Source: Dyella silvatica (lineage in GTDB: Bacteria; Pseudomonadota; Gammaproteobacteria; Xanthomonadales; Rhodanobacteraceae). From it: a stretch of DNA of 51,454 nucleotides. Both the position numbers and the translations under genes were made by a program. Below the pieces are notes generated by a model, which was not told where the DNA came from, searched no databases, and saw nothing but the letters and a program-made list of their open reading frames with translations. The stretch lies in assembly GCF_026283955.1 (NCBI RefSeq), contig NZ_JAPDPE010000019.1:1-51454 (forward strand). The letters run 5' to 3'. Shown here in pieces: positions 23,538 through 31,839 of this stretch; within the stretch, counting starts at the first letter, position 1, and each line of letters begins with the position of its first letter.

Positions 23538-23584
23538 GACTTATCTCGAAAGCGGAAAAAGGGTGGAGGGTGCGGCAAGCGAAA

Positions 23585-23618
23585 GCATCGGCGGGTGCCT
23601 ATGCCCGTTTGCCGATGC
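23585..23618 (-). terminator. Hairpin after the SYLF gene
   Basis: Stem GCATCGGC/GCCGATGC with an inner GGG/CCC pairing, 15 nt past the stop codon. Only a weak T-rich stretch follows on the minus strand, so read-through into tatA is possible. Confidence 0.4.
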
Positions 23619-23632
23619 CGCACGGATCCAGA

Positions 23633-24319
23633 TCAGCGCTGAGTGTACTCTTCCAGGCGGTCGCGAAAGTCGACAACCGCACTCGGCACGTTGCTCACGC
23701 CACCTTCGAAAATGCGCCGTGGCGTGACGCCCGCCCCATAAATTGCCACATTGGCGTCATAGTCGATGCGTAGGGCCGAACCATCCAGGGCGACACCGGC
23801 GAACAATCCGCGCGAACGCGAGTAGGAGTAAATCTCTGCCTTGAGCTGGCTATCGGTCGCCGCGGTGGCGGTACGGCCGACCGGACCGGCGGCGGCCGAA
23901 GCGTCGGCACCGAGGGTAAATTTGCCGTTGACGATCGAATCCACGCCACGCTGGGTACGAAACACCAGAATCACGTCGGTGGACGACACGCCGATCTGAA
24001 AACCGACGCTACCGCCGGTCATGGTAATGAAGCTGGGGTTGGACCAGGTGCCATCCGGATTTTTCACCGAAACCAGACCTTCGCCACGGCGACCGCCAAA
24101 AATAAAGCCGGCCTTGACCATATCGGGGATCACCGCGATCGCATGCGCTTCCTTGAGCAAATCGGTGGGAATCGATTTGTCCGGCGCGTCCATGATCTGT
24201 TTCAGCACCCGCACGGCGTTCTGCGCGCGAACCAGCGGCGGATCTTCGGCATGTACAGCCATCGCTGGCAACAACAGCAAAGCAATCAATAACCAACGAC
24301 GCAGCGATACTTGAAACAT
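23633..24319 (-). CDS. SYLF-domain lipid-binding-type exported protein
   Basis: A 228-residue protein with a signal peptide (residues 1-24, ending MAVHA/ED) and a SYLF (Ysc84-like) domain covering the rest. Typical stretches are AHAIAVIPDMVKAGFIFGGRRGEGLVSV, GGSVGFQIGVSSTDVILVF and the late SRSRGLFAGVALDGSALRID. SYLF proteins bind phosphoinositide-type lipids in eukaryotes; the bacterial function is poorly known, and periplasmic or membrane-surface location is inferred. A GTG at 24346 opens the frame, but AGGAG 6 nt before the ATG at 24319 and the signal peptide decide the start. It is divergent from hemH. Confidence 0.87.
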   Translation of the reverse strand: MFQVSLRRWLLIALLLLPAMAVHAEDPPLVRAQNAVRVLKQIMDAPDKSIPTDLLKEAHAIAVIPDMVKAGFIFGGRRGEGLVSVKNPDGTWSNPSFITMTGGSVGFQIGVSSTDVILVFRTQRGVDSIVNGKFTLGADASAAAGPVGRTATAATDSQLKAEIYSYSRSRGLFAGVALDGSALRIDYDANVAIYGAGVTPRRIFEGGVSNVPSAVVDFRDRLEEYTQR

Positions 24320-24515
24320 GGATAGCTCCTGTCTTGACCCAAACACGATGACCGGGACGCCAGCATGGCCTTGAGCTGCCCTGCCGCGGCCACTTGCTGC
24401 GACAACCGGCGCCTACGGCATCCCGAATGGCTTGTGGCAGACTCCTCGACCAACCTCGCCCATGCAGTCGCCACGCCATACCGCCAGCACTATACCGGCC
24501 TGGCAGGTCATTCCT

Positions 24516-25616
24516 ATGAATCTAGCCGTTAACAAACCGCCGATGCAGCAACCAGCCGTTCAGGCGGGCATCTTGCTGGTCAACCTGGGTACCCCCGATG
24601 CACCGACCGCCAAAGCGGTACGGCCGTACCTGGCGCAATTCCTCGGCGATCCGCGGGTGATCGAATACCCGCGCCGCTGGCAGCGCTGGCTGTGGAAGCT
24701 GGTATTGCACGGCGTCATCTTGCGCCTTCGTCCGGCGCGCTCGGCGCATGCCTACGGCGCGATCTGGACTAAGCAAGGCTCGCCCTTGCGAACCGGCAGC
24801 GAGGCATTGGCTCGCGCTGTACAAAACGTCGTCAATGAGCGGGCGCCCGGACCGGTCCAGGTCGCGCTGGCGATGCGCTACGGCGAGCCCTCGGTCAAAC
24901 GGCAAATCAAGCAATTACAAGACGACGGTGTACGGCGGCTACTCGTGTTGCCGCTGTATCCGCAATATTCGGCCACCTCCACCGGTTCGGTGATCGACGC
25001 CGTCGCCGATGCCTTCAAGGCCTTGCGCTGGCCGCCGGAGCTGCGCATCGTCAATGACTATCACGATGACCCCGGCCACATCGACGCGCTCGCCCGCAGC
25101 ATCGAGACATACTGGGCCACGCATGGGCGCGGCGATAGATTGCTGCTGTCGTTCCACGGCATTCCCGAACGCTATGTGCGCGCCGGCGACCCGTATTTCG
25201 ATCAATGCCAAGCCACCGCCAGCCTGTTGCGCGAACGGCTGCAACTGGATCCGTCGCAGTTGCTCGTCAGCTTTCAGTCACGTGTGGGCCGTGAGCGCTG
25301 GCTACACCCCTATACCGATGCCACGGTGCGCGAACTCGCTGCCGCCGGCGTGAAAAAGCTCGATGTCGCCTGCCCCGGTTTTGCCGTGGACTGCCTCGAG
25401 ACACTGGAAGAGATCGCCATGCAGAACCGAGATTTCTTTCTCGCTGCCGGCGGTGAGACCTTGCGTTATATCCCCGCGCTCAACGACAGCCCCGAGCAGC
25501 TGGAAAGCCTGACCGCGTTGATCCTGCAGCACGCGCAAGGCTGGCCCGAGTTTGCCGCCGCCCTACCCACCGTCGCCGATGGACTTGCAAAGCATGGGCA
25601 TGATCGCGCCGACTGA
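24516..25616 (+). CDS. hemH: Ferrochelatase
   Basis: Inserts ferrous iron into protoporphyrin IX, the last step of haem synthesis, at the cytoplasmic face of the membrane. The protein has 366 residues from the ATG at 24516. Family marks are GILLVNLGTPDAP at the N-terminus, LPLYPQYSATSTGSV, the catalytic His214 in LLSFHGIPERY and the C-terminal LNDSPEQLESL. The frame extends 28 codons further upstream to 24432, but that part lacks family similarity. The ribosome site before 24516 is weak (GGCAGG). The alpha/beta hydrolase gene overlaps its 3' end. Confidence 0.95.
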   Translation: MNLAVNKPPMQQPAVQAGILLVNLGTPDAPTAKAVRPYLAQFLGDPRVIEYPRRWQRWLWKLVLHGVILRLRPARSAHAYGAIWTKQGSPLRTGSEALARAVQNVVNERAPGPVQVALAMRYGEPSVKRQIKQLQDDGVRRLLVLPLYPQYSATSTGSVIDAVADAFKALRWPPELRIVNDYHDDPGHIDALARSIETYWATHGRGDRLLLSFHGIPERYVRAGDPYFDQCQATASLLRERLQLDPSQLLVSFQSRVGRERWLHPYTDATVRELAAAGVKKLDVACPGFAVDCLETLEEIAMQNRDFFLAAGGETLRYIPALNDSPEQLESLTALILQHAQGWPEFAAALPTVADGLAKHGHDRAD

Positions 25617-26478
25617 ATTATCCATTTCGCTGCCATCGCTGACGCTACGCGCGCAGGCCTGGGGTGACCCCGCCTTGCCGCCACTGCTCGCGTTGCATGG
25701 CTGGCTGGATAACGCTGGCAGCTACGCACTGCTGGCACCGTTGCTGGCCGAACGCTGGCGAGTGATTGCGCTGGAGCTGCCCGGGCACGGTCATTCCGAT
25801 CATCTGCCGGCCGGGGTTCACTATCACTTCATCGATTACGTACGTGCCGCCCTGGCTGCTGCCGATGCACTCCGTTTGCAGCGCTTTGCGCTGCTCGGTC
25901 ACTCGCTCGGCGCCGGCATCGCCGCCCTGCTCGCGGCGGCGGCGCCAGCCCGGATCGAAAGCTTGCATGTGATCGAAGGGCTAGGCCCGATCGGCGACGA
26001 TGGTTCGCATACCTTGCAGCGTTTTCGCGATGCGCTCATGCCGCAGTCAAGCACCAAACGGCCGCTGCGGCTGTTTCGCGATGTTGAACAAGCGATCAGC
26101 GCACGGACCATCGCCAGCGGGCTGCGCCCCGAACTGGCACGCCCGATTGTCGAACGCGGCCTGTTTGAAACCAGCCTGCCGGCAGATGATCAATCACCGG
26201 CAAGCAGCGGCTGGAACTGGCGTAGCGATCCACGGCTTACCCGCTCGACGCCGCTGCGCATCGCCGAAAACCAAATCCACGCGCTGCTTCGCGGTATCCA
26301 GGCACCCACCAGCCTGCTGCTGGCGCAGCCCACCACGCCCTACCTGCCCAGCCATCCGATGCAGCTGCGCGCGGCCTGTGTCGCCCATATCAAGGTGAGC
26401 CATATGCAAGGCTGCCACCACCTGCATCTGGAACATCCGCAGGCCGTAGCCGATTGGCTGTGCCAGCCCAGCCTGTAA
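25600..26478 (+). CDS. Alpha/beta-fold hydrolase
   Basis: A 292-residue cytoplasmic hydrolase of the AB_hydrolase_1 type. The strand-3 oxyanion region is LLALHGWLDNAGSYALLAPLL, the nucleophile elbow GHSLGAG puts the Ser at about residue 102, and the C-terminal GCHHLHLEHP probably carries the catalytic His. Substrate unknown; esterase or lipase-like activity is the usual assumption. Several in-frame Met codons (25579, 25594, 25600) overlap the hemH end. I chose 25600 because the following TELSISLPSLTLRAQAWGDP matches the usual family beginning. Translational coupling to hemH is likely. Confidence 0.85.
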   Translation: MIAPTELSISLPSLTLRAQAWGDPALPPLLALHGWLDNAGSYALLAPLLAERWRVIALELPGHGHSDHLPAGVHYHFIDYVRAALAAADALRLQRFALLGHSLGAGIAALLAAAAPARIESLHVIEGLGPIGDDGSHTLQRFRDALMPQSSTKRPLRLFRDVEQAISARTIASGLRPELARPIVERGLFETSLPADDQSPASSGWNWRSDPRLTRSTPLRIAENQIHALLRGIQAPTSLLLAQPTTPYLPSHPMQLRAACVAHIKVSHMQGCHHLHLEHPQAVADWLCQPSL

Positions 26479-26485
26479 GGCCTCG

Positions 26486-26534
26486 CTGAAAACCGCCCGG
26501 AGGGAAAACCCGCCGGGCGATGCAGCCTTTTCAG
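26486..26534. terminator. Convergent-gene hairpin terminator
   Basis: CTGAAAA (26486-26492) pairs with TTTTCAG (26528-26534) outside an inner CGCCCGG/CCGGGCG stem (26494-26500 and 26513-26519). It lies between two convergent genes and reads similarly from both sides, so it probably ends both transcripts. Confidence 0.6.
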
Positions 26535-26570
26535 ATCGATCGCCCGGCGTTGCCACATTCAGACCAAAGC

Positions 26571-28286
26571 TCAGGGCTTGGCCAGTCCCAGCGTATCCAG
26601 GCCCTGCTCGAAAACGACATCGACCGGAATCTTCGCCGTCTGCAGCCGCTTCAAATCACCGGCGAGCTCGGCATCGATGCTGCCCATGCTGTCGGTGAGT
26701 TGCTTGGCGGCGGCGTAGTCGCCATTGCCCTGGATGGTCAGCAATTTGGCCGACAGCGCATTCATCGCCGCGGTCATCTTGTCGAAATCGACCCGGTAGC
26801 GACCCGTGGCCGCGTCGCGGCTGAAAGCGCCCTGCTGCTTGAAGAAGTTGAAACGAACCATGTTCGCCTTGGCGTGTGCATCGCTGGCGCCGAAGCGCAC
26901 CGAACGCAGAATGCCGGCGAGGAAGGTGACGTAGTTGTCCATCAACTTGGCTTTATCCAGCTCACCCTTCTCGGCCAGCTTGGTGACCATGTACAAGCCG
27001 AGAATGTCGGCCTTGCCTTCCTCGAAGCTGGAGGCCTGATCTTTCAAGGCCGTGCGCACCATGCCCTTGTCGTTCAAGGTGTTCTTGATGCCCAGGCCGT
27101 GCGCCACTTCGTGAAACATGGTGTTTTCGAAGAACGCGTCAAAGGTCAGATGCGATTGCTGGTCGTCGGCAATCAGCTCCTTGGCGATCGGCAACATGAT
27201 CTTGTCGAACTTCGCCTGCATCACGTTTTCCAGCTGCAGGCGGCGGGTGCCTTTCTTCAGCTGTACTTCTTCGTCGTTGGGCAGATTGATGGCAATGGTC
27301 TTGGCACCGACATTGGCGTTGCCGGCGTAGTACACCGCGAAATAAGCATTGAGGTCGGCATCGGAACCCGGCTTCTCGGCCTTGTACTTGTCGTCTACGG
27401 GCAAGCCGCGCTGCAGCTCGGGCAGATACTTCACGAAACGGGCCAGCTTGGCGCTCCATGCCTGGTCTTTTACCAATACATAGCTTTCGTAGCTGGCCTT
27501 GTAGCCGAATACCTGGTCTTCATAGGTCTCGATCGGGCCGATCACGATATCGACCGGGTTGTTCTTCATCGCCATCCAGGCAAAGTCGCTGGGGCGATAG
27601 TCGTCGCTGAGCAAGGCGTCGGCACGCTGTTTGAGATAGCGCGCAAAGTCCTTGTCGTCGGACAGCTTGGCCGCTTCGCGCAATAGATCCGCCGCTTTTT
27701 GCAGATCAGCCTGATAGATCTGGTGATACGGCACGCTGATCAGCTGATTCTCGGCACCACGGCGCAGCACGGTGTACAGCGAGGTTTTGTCTTTCAGCGG
27801 CGATTGCTCGAACTCGCTCTTGCTCATGTCGGCCGGATAAAACTGTACGCCAGGTGGACGCGGGCCGATGCCGGCGACAAAGGGCTGATCGTTGTCGAGG
27901 CGGTCCCAGGGGCCGTAGTTGATCTCGGCCAGACGACGAGTGCTCTCATCGGGAATACGCTGCATCAAGCCGGCCTTGTCGCCCCAGGATTGCTGCCAGT
28001 ACAGCGCATTGGTCACATCGGCGGCCTGGATCAACAGCGCCATCATCTGCTTCTGCCTGGCATCGAAGGCAGACAGATCGGCGCTGAGCTTCACTGTGGC
28101 GTAGTTGGCCAGGCGCTGCTGCGCCGCTTCGGCATCGGTCGAAGCCGGTGCCGGCGCGGTAGCGGCAGGCGCCGGTGCTGCCGGTGCAGGCGTCGATGCC
28201 GGTGCGGGCGGCGCCGCTTCGTGCTGGGATGAATTACAGCCAGCCAACGCGGCGACCAGGCTAAGAACAAGCAGACGGCGATGCAT
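26571..28286 (-). CDS. Dipeptidyl-peptidase III-like zinc hydrolase lipoprotein
   Basis: A 571-residue lipoprotein: the signal peptide ends at Cys17 (LAALAGC), followed by an Ala/Pro linker to about residue 50. The body resembles the DPP III (M49)-like peptidase group. It has a gluzincin-type HEVAHG motif (His392, Glu393, His396) and a downstream EEGKAD (Glu422-Glu423) giving the third ligand. M49 enzymes classically have a six-residue HExxGH, so the five-residue HExxH here marks a divergent branch. The DPP III label comes from overall sequence character and is less sure than metallopeptidase. Likely anchored to the outer or inner membrane facing the periplasm. Single gene. Confidence 0.75.
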   Translation of the reverse strand: MHRRLLVLSLVAALAGCNSSQHEAAPPAPASTPAPAAPAPAATAPAPASTDAEAAQQRLANYATVKLSADLSAFDARQKQMMALLIQAADVTNALYWQQSWGDKAGLMQRIPDESTRRLAEINYGPWDRLDNDQPFVAGIGPRPPGVQFYPADMSKSEFEQSPLKDKTSLYTVLRRGAENQLISVPYHQIYQADLQKAADLLREAAKLSDDKDFARYLKQRADALLSDDYRPSDFAWMAMKNNPVDIVIGPIETYEDQVFGYKASYESYVLVKDQAWSAKLARFVKYLPELQRGLPVDDKYKAEKPGSDADLNAYFAVYYAGNANVGAKTIAINLPNDEEVQLKKGTRRLQLENVMQAKFDKIMLPIAKELIADDQQSHLTFDAFFENTMFHEVAHGLGIKNTLNDKGMVRTALKDQASSFEEGKADILGLYMVTKLAEKGELDKAKLMDNYVTFLAGILRSVRFGASDAHAKANMVRFNFFKQQGAFSRDAATGRYRVDFDKMTAAMNALSAKLLTIQGNGDYAAAKQLTDSMGSIDAELAGDLKRLQTAKIPVDVVFEQGLDTLGLAKP

Positions 28287-28395
28287 AAGGCGTCCTCGAT
28301 AAGGGCGAACGGGTAATGGCGAACGCGCATGGTAGCGCGCAGACAGGCCGACACTTTAAGGGCACAGCGGGCCTGGCGTGGCAGAATCCCCTTCT

Positions 28396-29625
28396 ATGCG
28401 TACTTATCTGGTCGGCGGCGCGGTCCGCGACAAACTGCTGGGACGGGCACTGGTCGATCGCGATTATGTGGTGGTCGGCGCGCGCCCCGAAGACATGTTC
28501 GCCCTGGGCTACAAACCCGTGGGCAAGGATTTCCCGGTATTCCTGCACCCGCAAAGCGGCGAGGAATACGCGCTGGCACGGACCGAACGGAAAACCGGCC
28601 ATGGCTATCACGGCTTCGATTTCCAGGCCGATGCCACGGTGACGCTGGAGCAGGATCTGGCCCGCCGCGACCTCACCATCAACGCCATCGCCGAGGACGA
28701 ACACGGAGTGCGGGTCGATCCGTATCACGGTATCCGCGATATCGAGCAGCGGGTCTTGCGCCATGTCTCGCCCGCGTTTGCCGAAGATCCGGTGCGTTTG
28801 TTGCGCGTGGCCCGCTTTGCCGCACGCTTCGCACCGCTGGGCTTTACCGTCGCCGACGAGACGATGAAGCTGATGCGCGGCATGGTGGCGGCCGGCGAAG
28901 TCGATCACCTGGTCGCCGAACGGGTCTGGACCGAAACACGCAAGGCGCTTACCGAGCCACAGCCCTCGGCGTTCTTGCGCGTGCTACGCCAAGCCGGAGC
29001 CCTGGCGGTGCTGTTTCCAGAGATCGACGCGCTCTACGGCATACCGCAACGCGCCGAATTCCACCCCGAAGTCGACACCGGCGTGCACATCGAAATGGTG
29101 CTGGACATGGCGGCGCGGCTGGCCCCGCGCGACGACCTGGTTGGCTTTTGCGCGCTCACCCATGATCTTGGCAAGGCACTCACGCCGATCCAGGAGCTGC
29201 CGCGGCATCTCGGCCACGAGCATCTTGGCGTCGCCCCGCTGCACGAGCTGGCCGCACGCTTGAAAGTTCCCGCCGAGCATGCCGCGCTGGCCGAACTGGT
29301 GTGTCGAGAGCACTTGAACGCCCATCGCGCCTTCGAACTCAAGCCGTCCACCGTACTCAAGCTACTCAGCTCCCTGGATGCGCTGCGCCGCCCGGAACGC
29401 CTGGATACCTTCTTGCTGGCTTGCGAGGCGGACAAACGCGGCCGGCTTGGCCACGCCGACGACGATTACCCCCAGGCCGCCTATCTGCGCGCGGCACGCG
29501 GCACGGCCGCCGCGGTGACCGCAGCGCCTTTTGTGGCCCAGGGTTTACAAGGGCCGGCGATCGGCGCCGCGATGGAAAAAGCTAGGATCCAGGCCATTGC
29601 TGGGATAAAACCGGGGCGTTCCTAA
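28396..29625 (+). CDS. cca: CCA-adding tRNA nucleotidyltransferase, HD-domain type
   Basis: Adds or repairs the 3' CCA of tRNA. From the ATG at 28396 (409 residues): nucleotidyltransferase motif LVGGAVRD (residues 5-12) and metal-binding Asp21/Asp23 in VDRDYVVVG, the [10 protein letters not shown] motif near residue 92, RNA-binding helices, then an HD domain ([10 protein letters not shown] near 250 and [16 protein letters not shown]). The HD phosphohydrolase domain is typical of the gammaproteobacterial multifunctional Cca, which also has phosphatase and 2',3'-cyclic phosphodiesterase activities. A GTG 18 nt upstream is an alternative start without family support. Confidence 0.95.
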   Translation: MRTYLVGGAVRDKLLGRALVDRDYVVVGARPEDMFALGYKPVGKDFPVFLHPQSGEEYALARTERKTGHGYHGFDFQADATVTLEQDLARRDLTINAIAEDEHGVRVDPYHGIRDIEQRVLRHVSPAFAEDPVRLLRVARFAARFAPLGFTVADETMKLMRGMVAAGEVDHLVAERVWTETRKALTEPQPSAFLRVLRQAGALAVLFPEIDALYGIPQRAEFHPEVDTGVHIEMVLDMAARLAPRDDLVGFCALTHDLGKALTPIQELPRHLGHEHLGVAPLHELAARLKVPAEHAALAELVCREHLNAHRAFELKPSTVLKLLSSLDALRRPERLDTFLLACEADKRGRLGHADDDYPQAAYLRAARGTAAAVTAAPFVAQGLQGPAIGAAMEKARIQAIAGIKPGRS

Positions 29626-29706
29626 GATTCGCAGTGTATAAAGATACGATCCATCGTTGTTACTGTATAACACCAAACGCTTTGCTCACTTAGCTTGGAG
29701 CCGCCT

Positions 29707-31728
29707 GTGCCATCCACCTTCGCCTCGACCTCACCGCTACGCCAGCGCTTTCGTCCGCTTTGGTGGCTGGGTATCAGCTACGTATTGATTGGCGCGATCA
29801 CCCGCATCGTGCTGTTGTGCATGAGCGGTACCGACAATGTGCCGCTGAACCCGTTGTCGTGGGCTTACGCCTTTGGCGTGGGCCTGGGCTACGACCTGAT
29901 GACCTTTGTCTACGTCGCCTGGCCGATGGTGCTGTTCTTGTGGCTGGCGCCGCGCCGCTTTTATGTGTCGCGCGCGGGTCAATGGCTGCTTTATCTGTTG
30001 AGCCTGATCCTGCTGTTTGGCTTGCTGTTCGTGGCGATTTCCGAACTGGTGTTCTGGGAAGAGTTCAGCACCCGCTTCAACTTTATTGCGGTGGACTATC
30101 TGGTCTACACCACCGAGGTCATCGGCAATATCCGCGAGTCGTATCCGATCGGTTTGTGGCTCGGCATGCTGGCCGTGGTCACCCTGATCATCGTGGCACT
30201 CACCCGCCGCGGCCTGCGCACCAACGACAAGGGTTCGCGCTTTTGGCAGCGCGGCAAAGTGGTGCTGGTGTGGCTGGTCATCACGGTGGTCACTGTCGCC
30301 GCCTTCAAGGGCACGCTGAAGGACCGTACCGCCAACGCCTACGTCAACGAGCTGTCCGGCAATGGCATTTACGAATTCTTCGCCGCCTTCCGCAGCAACC
30401 ACCTCGATTACGCGCGCTTCTATAAAACCCTGCCCGATGATCAGGCTTTCCAGAACGTGCGCGCCCTGATCAAGACGCCCGAAGCCACTTTTATCAGCGA
30501 CAACCCGCGTGACCTCACCCGGGAAATTCGCCATGCCGGCCCGGAAAAGCATCTCAATGTGGTGCTGGTCAGCATCGAAAGCATGTCTGCCGACTTCTTG
30601 CAGACCTTCAAGGGCACCCACGGCAACATCACGCCGCGGCTGGATGCGCTGGTCGATAAAAGCATGTTCTTCGACAACCTTTATGCCAACGGCACGCGCA
30701 CCGTGCGCGGGCTCGAAGCGTTGGCGTTGTCAGTGCCGCCGACTCCGGGCGATTCGCTGGTCAAGGCGCATAACAACGAAAACCTGTTCTCGCTGGCCGA
30801 CATCTTCAACGACCGTGGCTATCAGTCGGACTTTGTCTATGGCGGCTACGGCTACTTCGACAATATGAATTACTTCTTCGGCCAGAACGGCTATCGCGCG
30901 GTGGACCGCAACAACATCGCCAAGGGCGAGACCATCCACAGCGAGAATGTCTGGGGCGTCGCCGACGAGGACCTCTACACCCTCGCACTGAAGCAGATGG
31001 ACGAAAGCCATGCCGCCGGCAAGCCGTTCTTCCTGCACATCATGACCACCTCCAACCACCGGCCATTCACCTTCCCCGCCAATCGCGTGCCGCAAGCCAA
31101 TGGCACCCGCGCAGGTGCGGTGGCCTACACCGACTGGGCGGTGGTCGATTTCATCGAGCGGGCACGCAGCAAGCCGTACTTCGACGACACCATCTTCGTC
31201 ATTACCGCCGACCATTGCGCCTCCAGCGCAGGCCGTAGCAGCGTGCCGATCAACCGTTATCACATCCCGCTGTGGATCTACGCGCCGAAACATATCCAGC
31301 CGCAGCGCGTAGAACGCCAGATGGGCCAGATCGATATCGCCCCGACCATTCTCGGCCTGCTCAACTTCAGCTACCGCAGCCGCTTCTTCGGCGCCGACCT
31401 GTTTCAACTGGAGCCTGGCCGCGAACACGCCTTCCCCGCCACCTACGAAAAACTCGGCTACCTGCGCAACGACGTGCTGACCGTGCTCGAACCCCAACGC
31501 CGGCTGGAGCAGGTACACCCCGATTTCGACAGCGGCGATGCCACGGCCATCCATCCGGTCGACCAAAAACAGGTCGATGACGCCGTCTCCTATTACCAAG
31601 TCGCCGCCAGCCTGTTCAAAAGCGGCCAGCTGCTACGCCGTAAAGAAGACAGCACCCCGGTCAAGCCGCTCGATTCGCCTGCCGCAGAAACTCCGGCCGC
31701 TCCAGCACCAGCCAGCAGCGTACATTGA
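29707..31728 (+). CDS. LtaS-like sulfatase-family membrane transferase
   Basis: A 673-residue inner-membrane protein: about five N-terminal helices (to residue 210) and a periplasmic alkaline-phosphatase/sulfatase-fold domain. The domain begins LNVVLVSIESMSADFL, has the catalytic Thr in NGTRTVRGLEAL (Thr332, by comparison with LtaS) and the metal site ITADHCASSAG. The C-terminus is Pro/Ala-rich. In Gram-negatives such proteins usually transfer phosphoglycerol to periplasmic glucans (OpgB-like) or modify other envelope polymers; which applies here is open. The frame opens at TTG 29695, but GGAG 6 nt before the GTG at 29707 favours GTG. A hairpin terminator follows. Confidence 0.9.
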   Translation: MPSTFASTSPLRQRFRPLWWLGISYVLIGAITRIVLLCMSGTDNVPLNPLSWAYAFGVGLGYDLMTFVYVAWPMVLFLWLAPRRFYVSRAGQWLLYLLSLILLFGLLFVAISELVFWEEFSTRFNFIAVDYLVYTTEVIGNIRESYPIGLWLGMLAVVTLIIVALTRRGLRTNDKGSRFWQRGKVVLVWLVITVVTVAAFKGTLKDRTANAYVNELSGNGIYEFFAAFRSNHLDYARFYKTLPDDQAFQNVRALIKTPEATFISDNPRDLTREIRHAGPEKHLNVVLVSIESMSADFLQTFKGTHGNITPRLDALVDKSMFFDNLYANGTRTVRGLEALALSVPPTPGDSLVKAHNNENLFSLADIFNDRGYQSDFVYGGYGYFDNMNYFFGQNGYRAVDRNNIAKGETIHSENVWGVADEDLYTLALKQMDESHAAGKPFFLHIMTTSNHRPFTFPANRVPQANGTRAGAVAYTDWAVVDFIERARSKPYFDDTIFVITADHCASSAGRSSVPINRYHIPLWIYAPKHIQPQRVERQMGQIDIAPTILGLLNFSYRSRFFGADLFQLEPGREHAFPATYEKLGYLRNDVLTVLEPQRRLEQVHPDFDSGDATAIHPVDQKQVDDAVSYYQVAASLFKSGQLLRRKEDSTPVKPLDSPAAETPAAPAPASSVH

Positions 31729-31734
31729 CCGCAC

Positions 31735-31770
31735 ACCGGCGACGGGCCTTGTGTCCGTCGCCGGTTATTT
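31735..31770 (+). terminator. Terminator after the LtaS-like gene
   Basis: An 11-bp perfect stem ACCGGCGACGG/CCGTCGCCGGT (31735-31745 and 31755-31765), loop of 9 nt, then TATTT. The T-tract is interrupted, so some read-through to the next gene is possible. Confidence 0.65.
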
Positions 31771-31839
31771 GGCTTGCGATCACCTGTGGCACCAGGTAGA
31801 AACCCTGCCTCACGCCTTATCTCGTCAGGGATGATCTAC

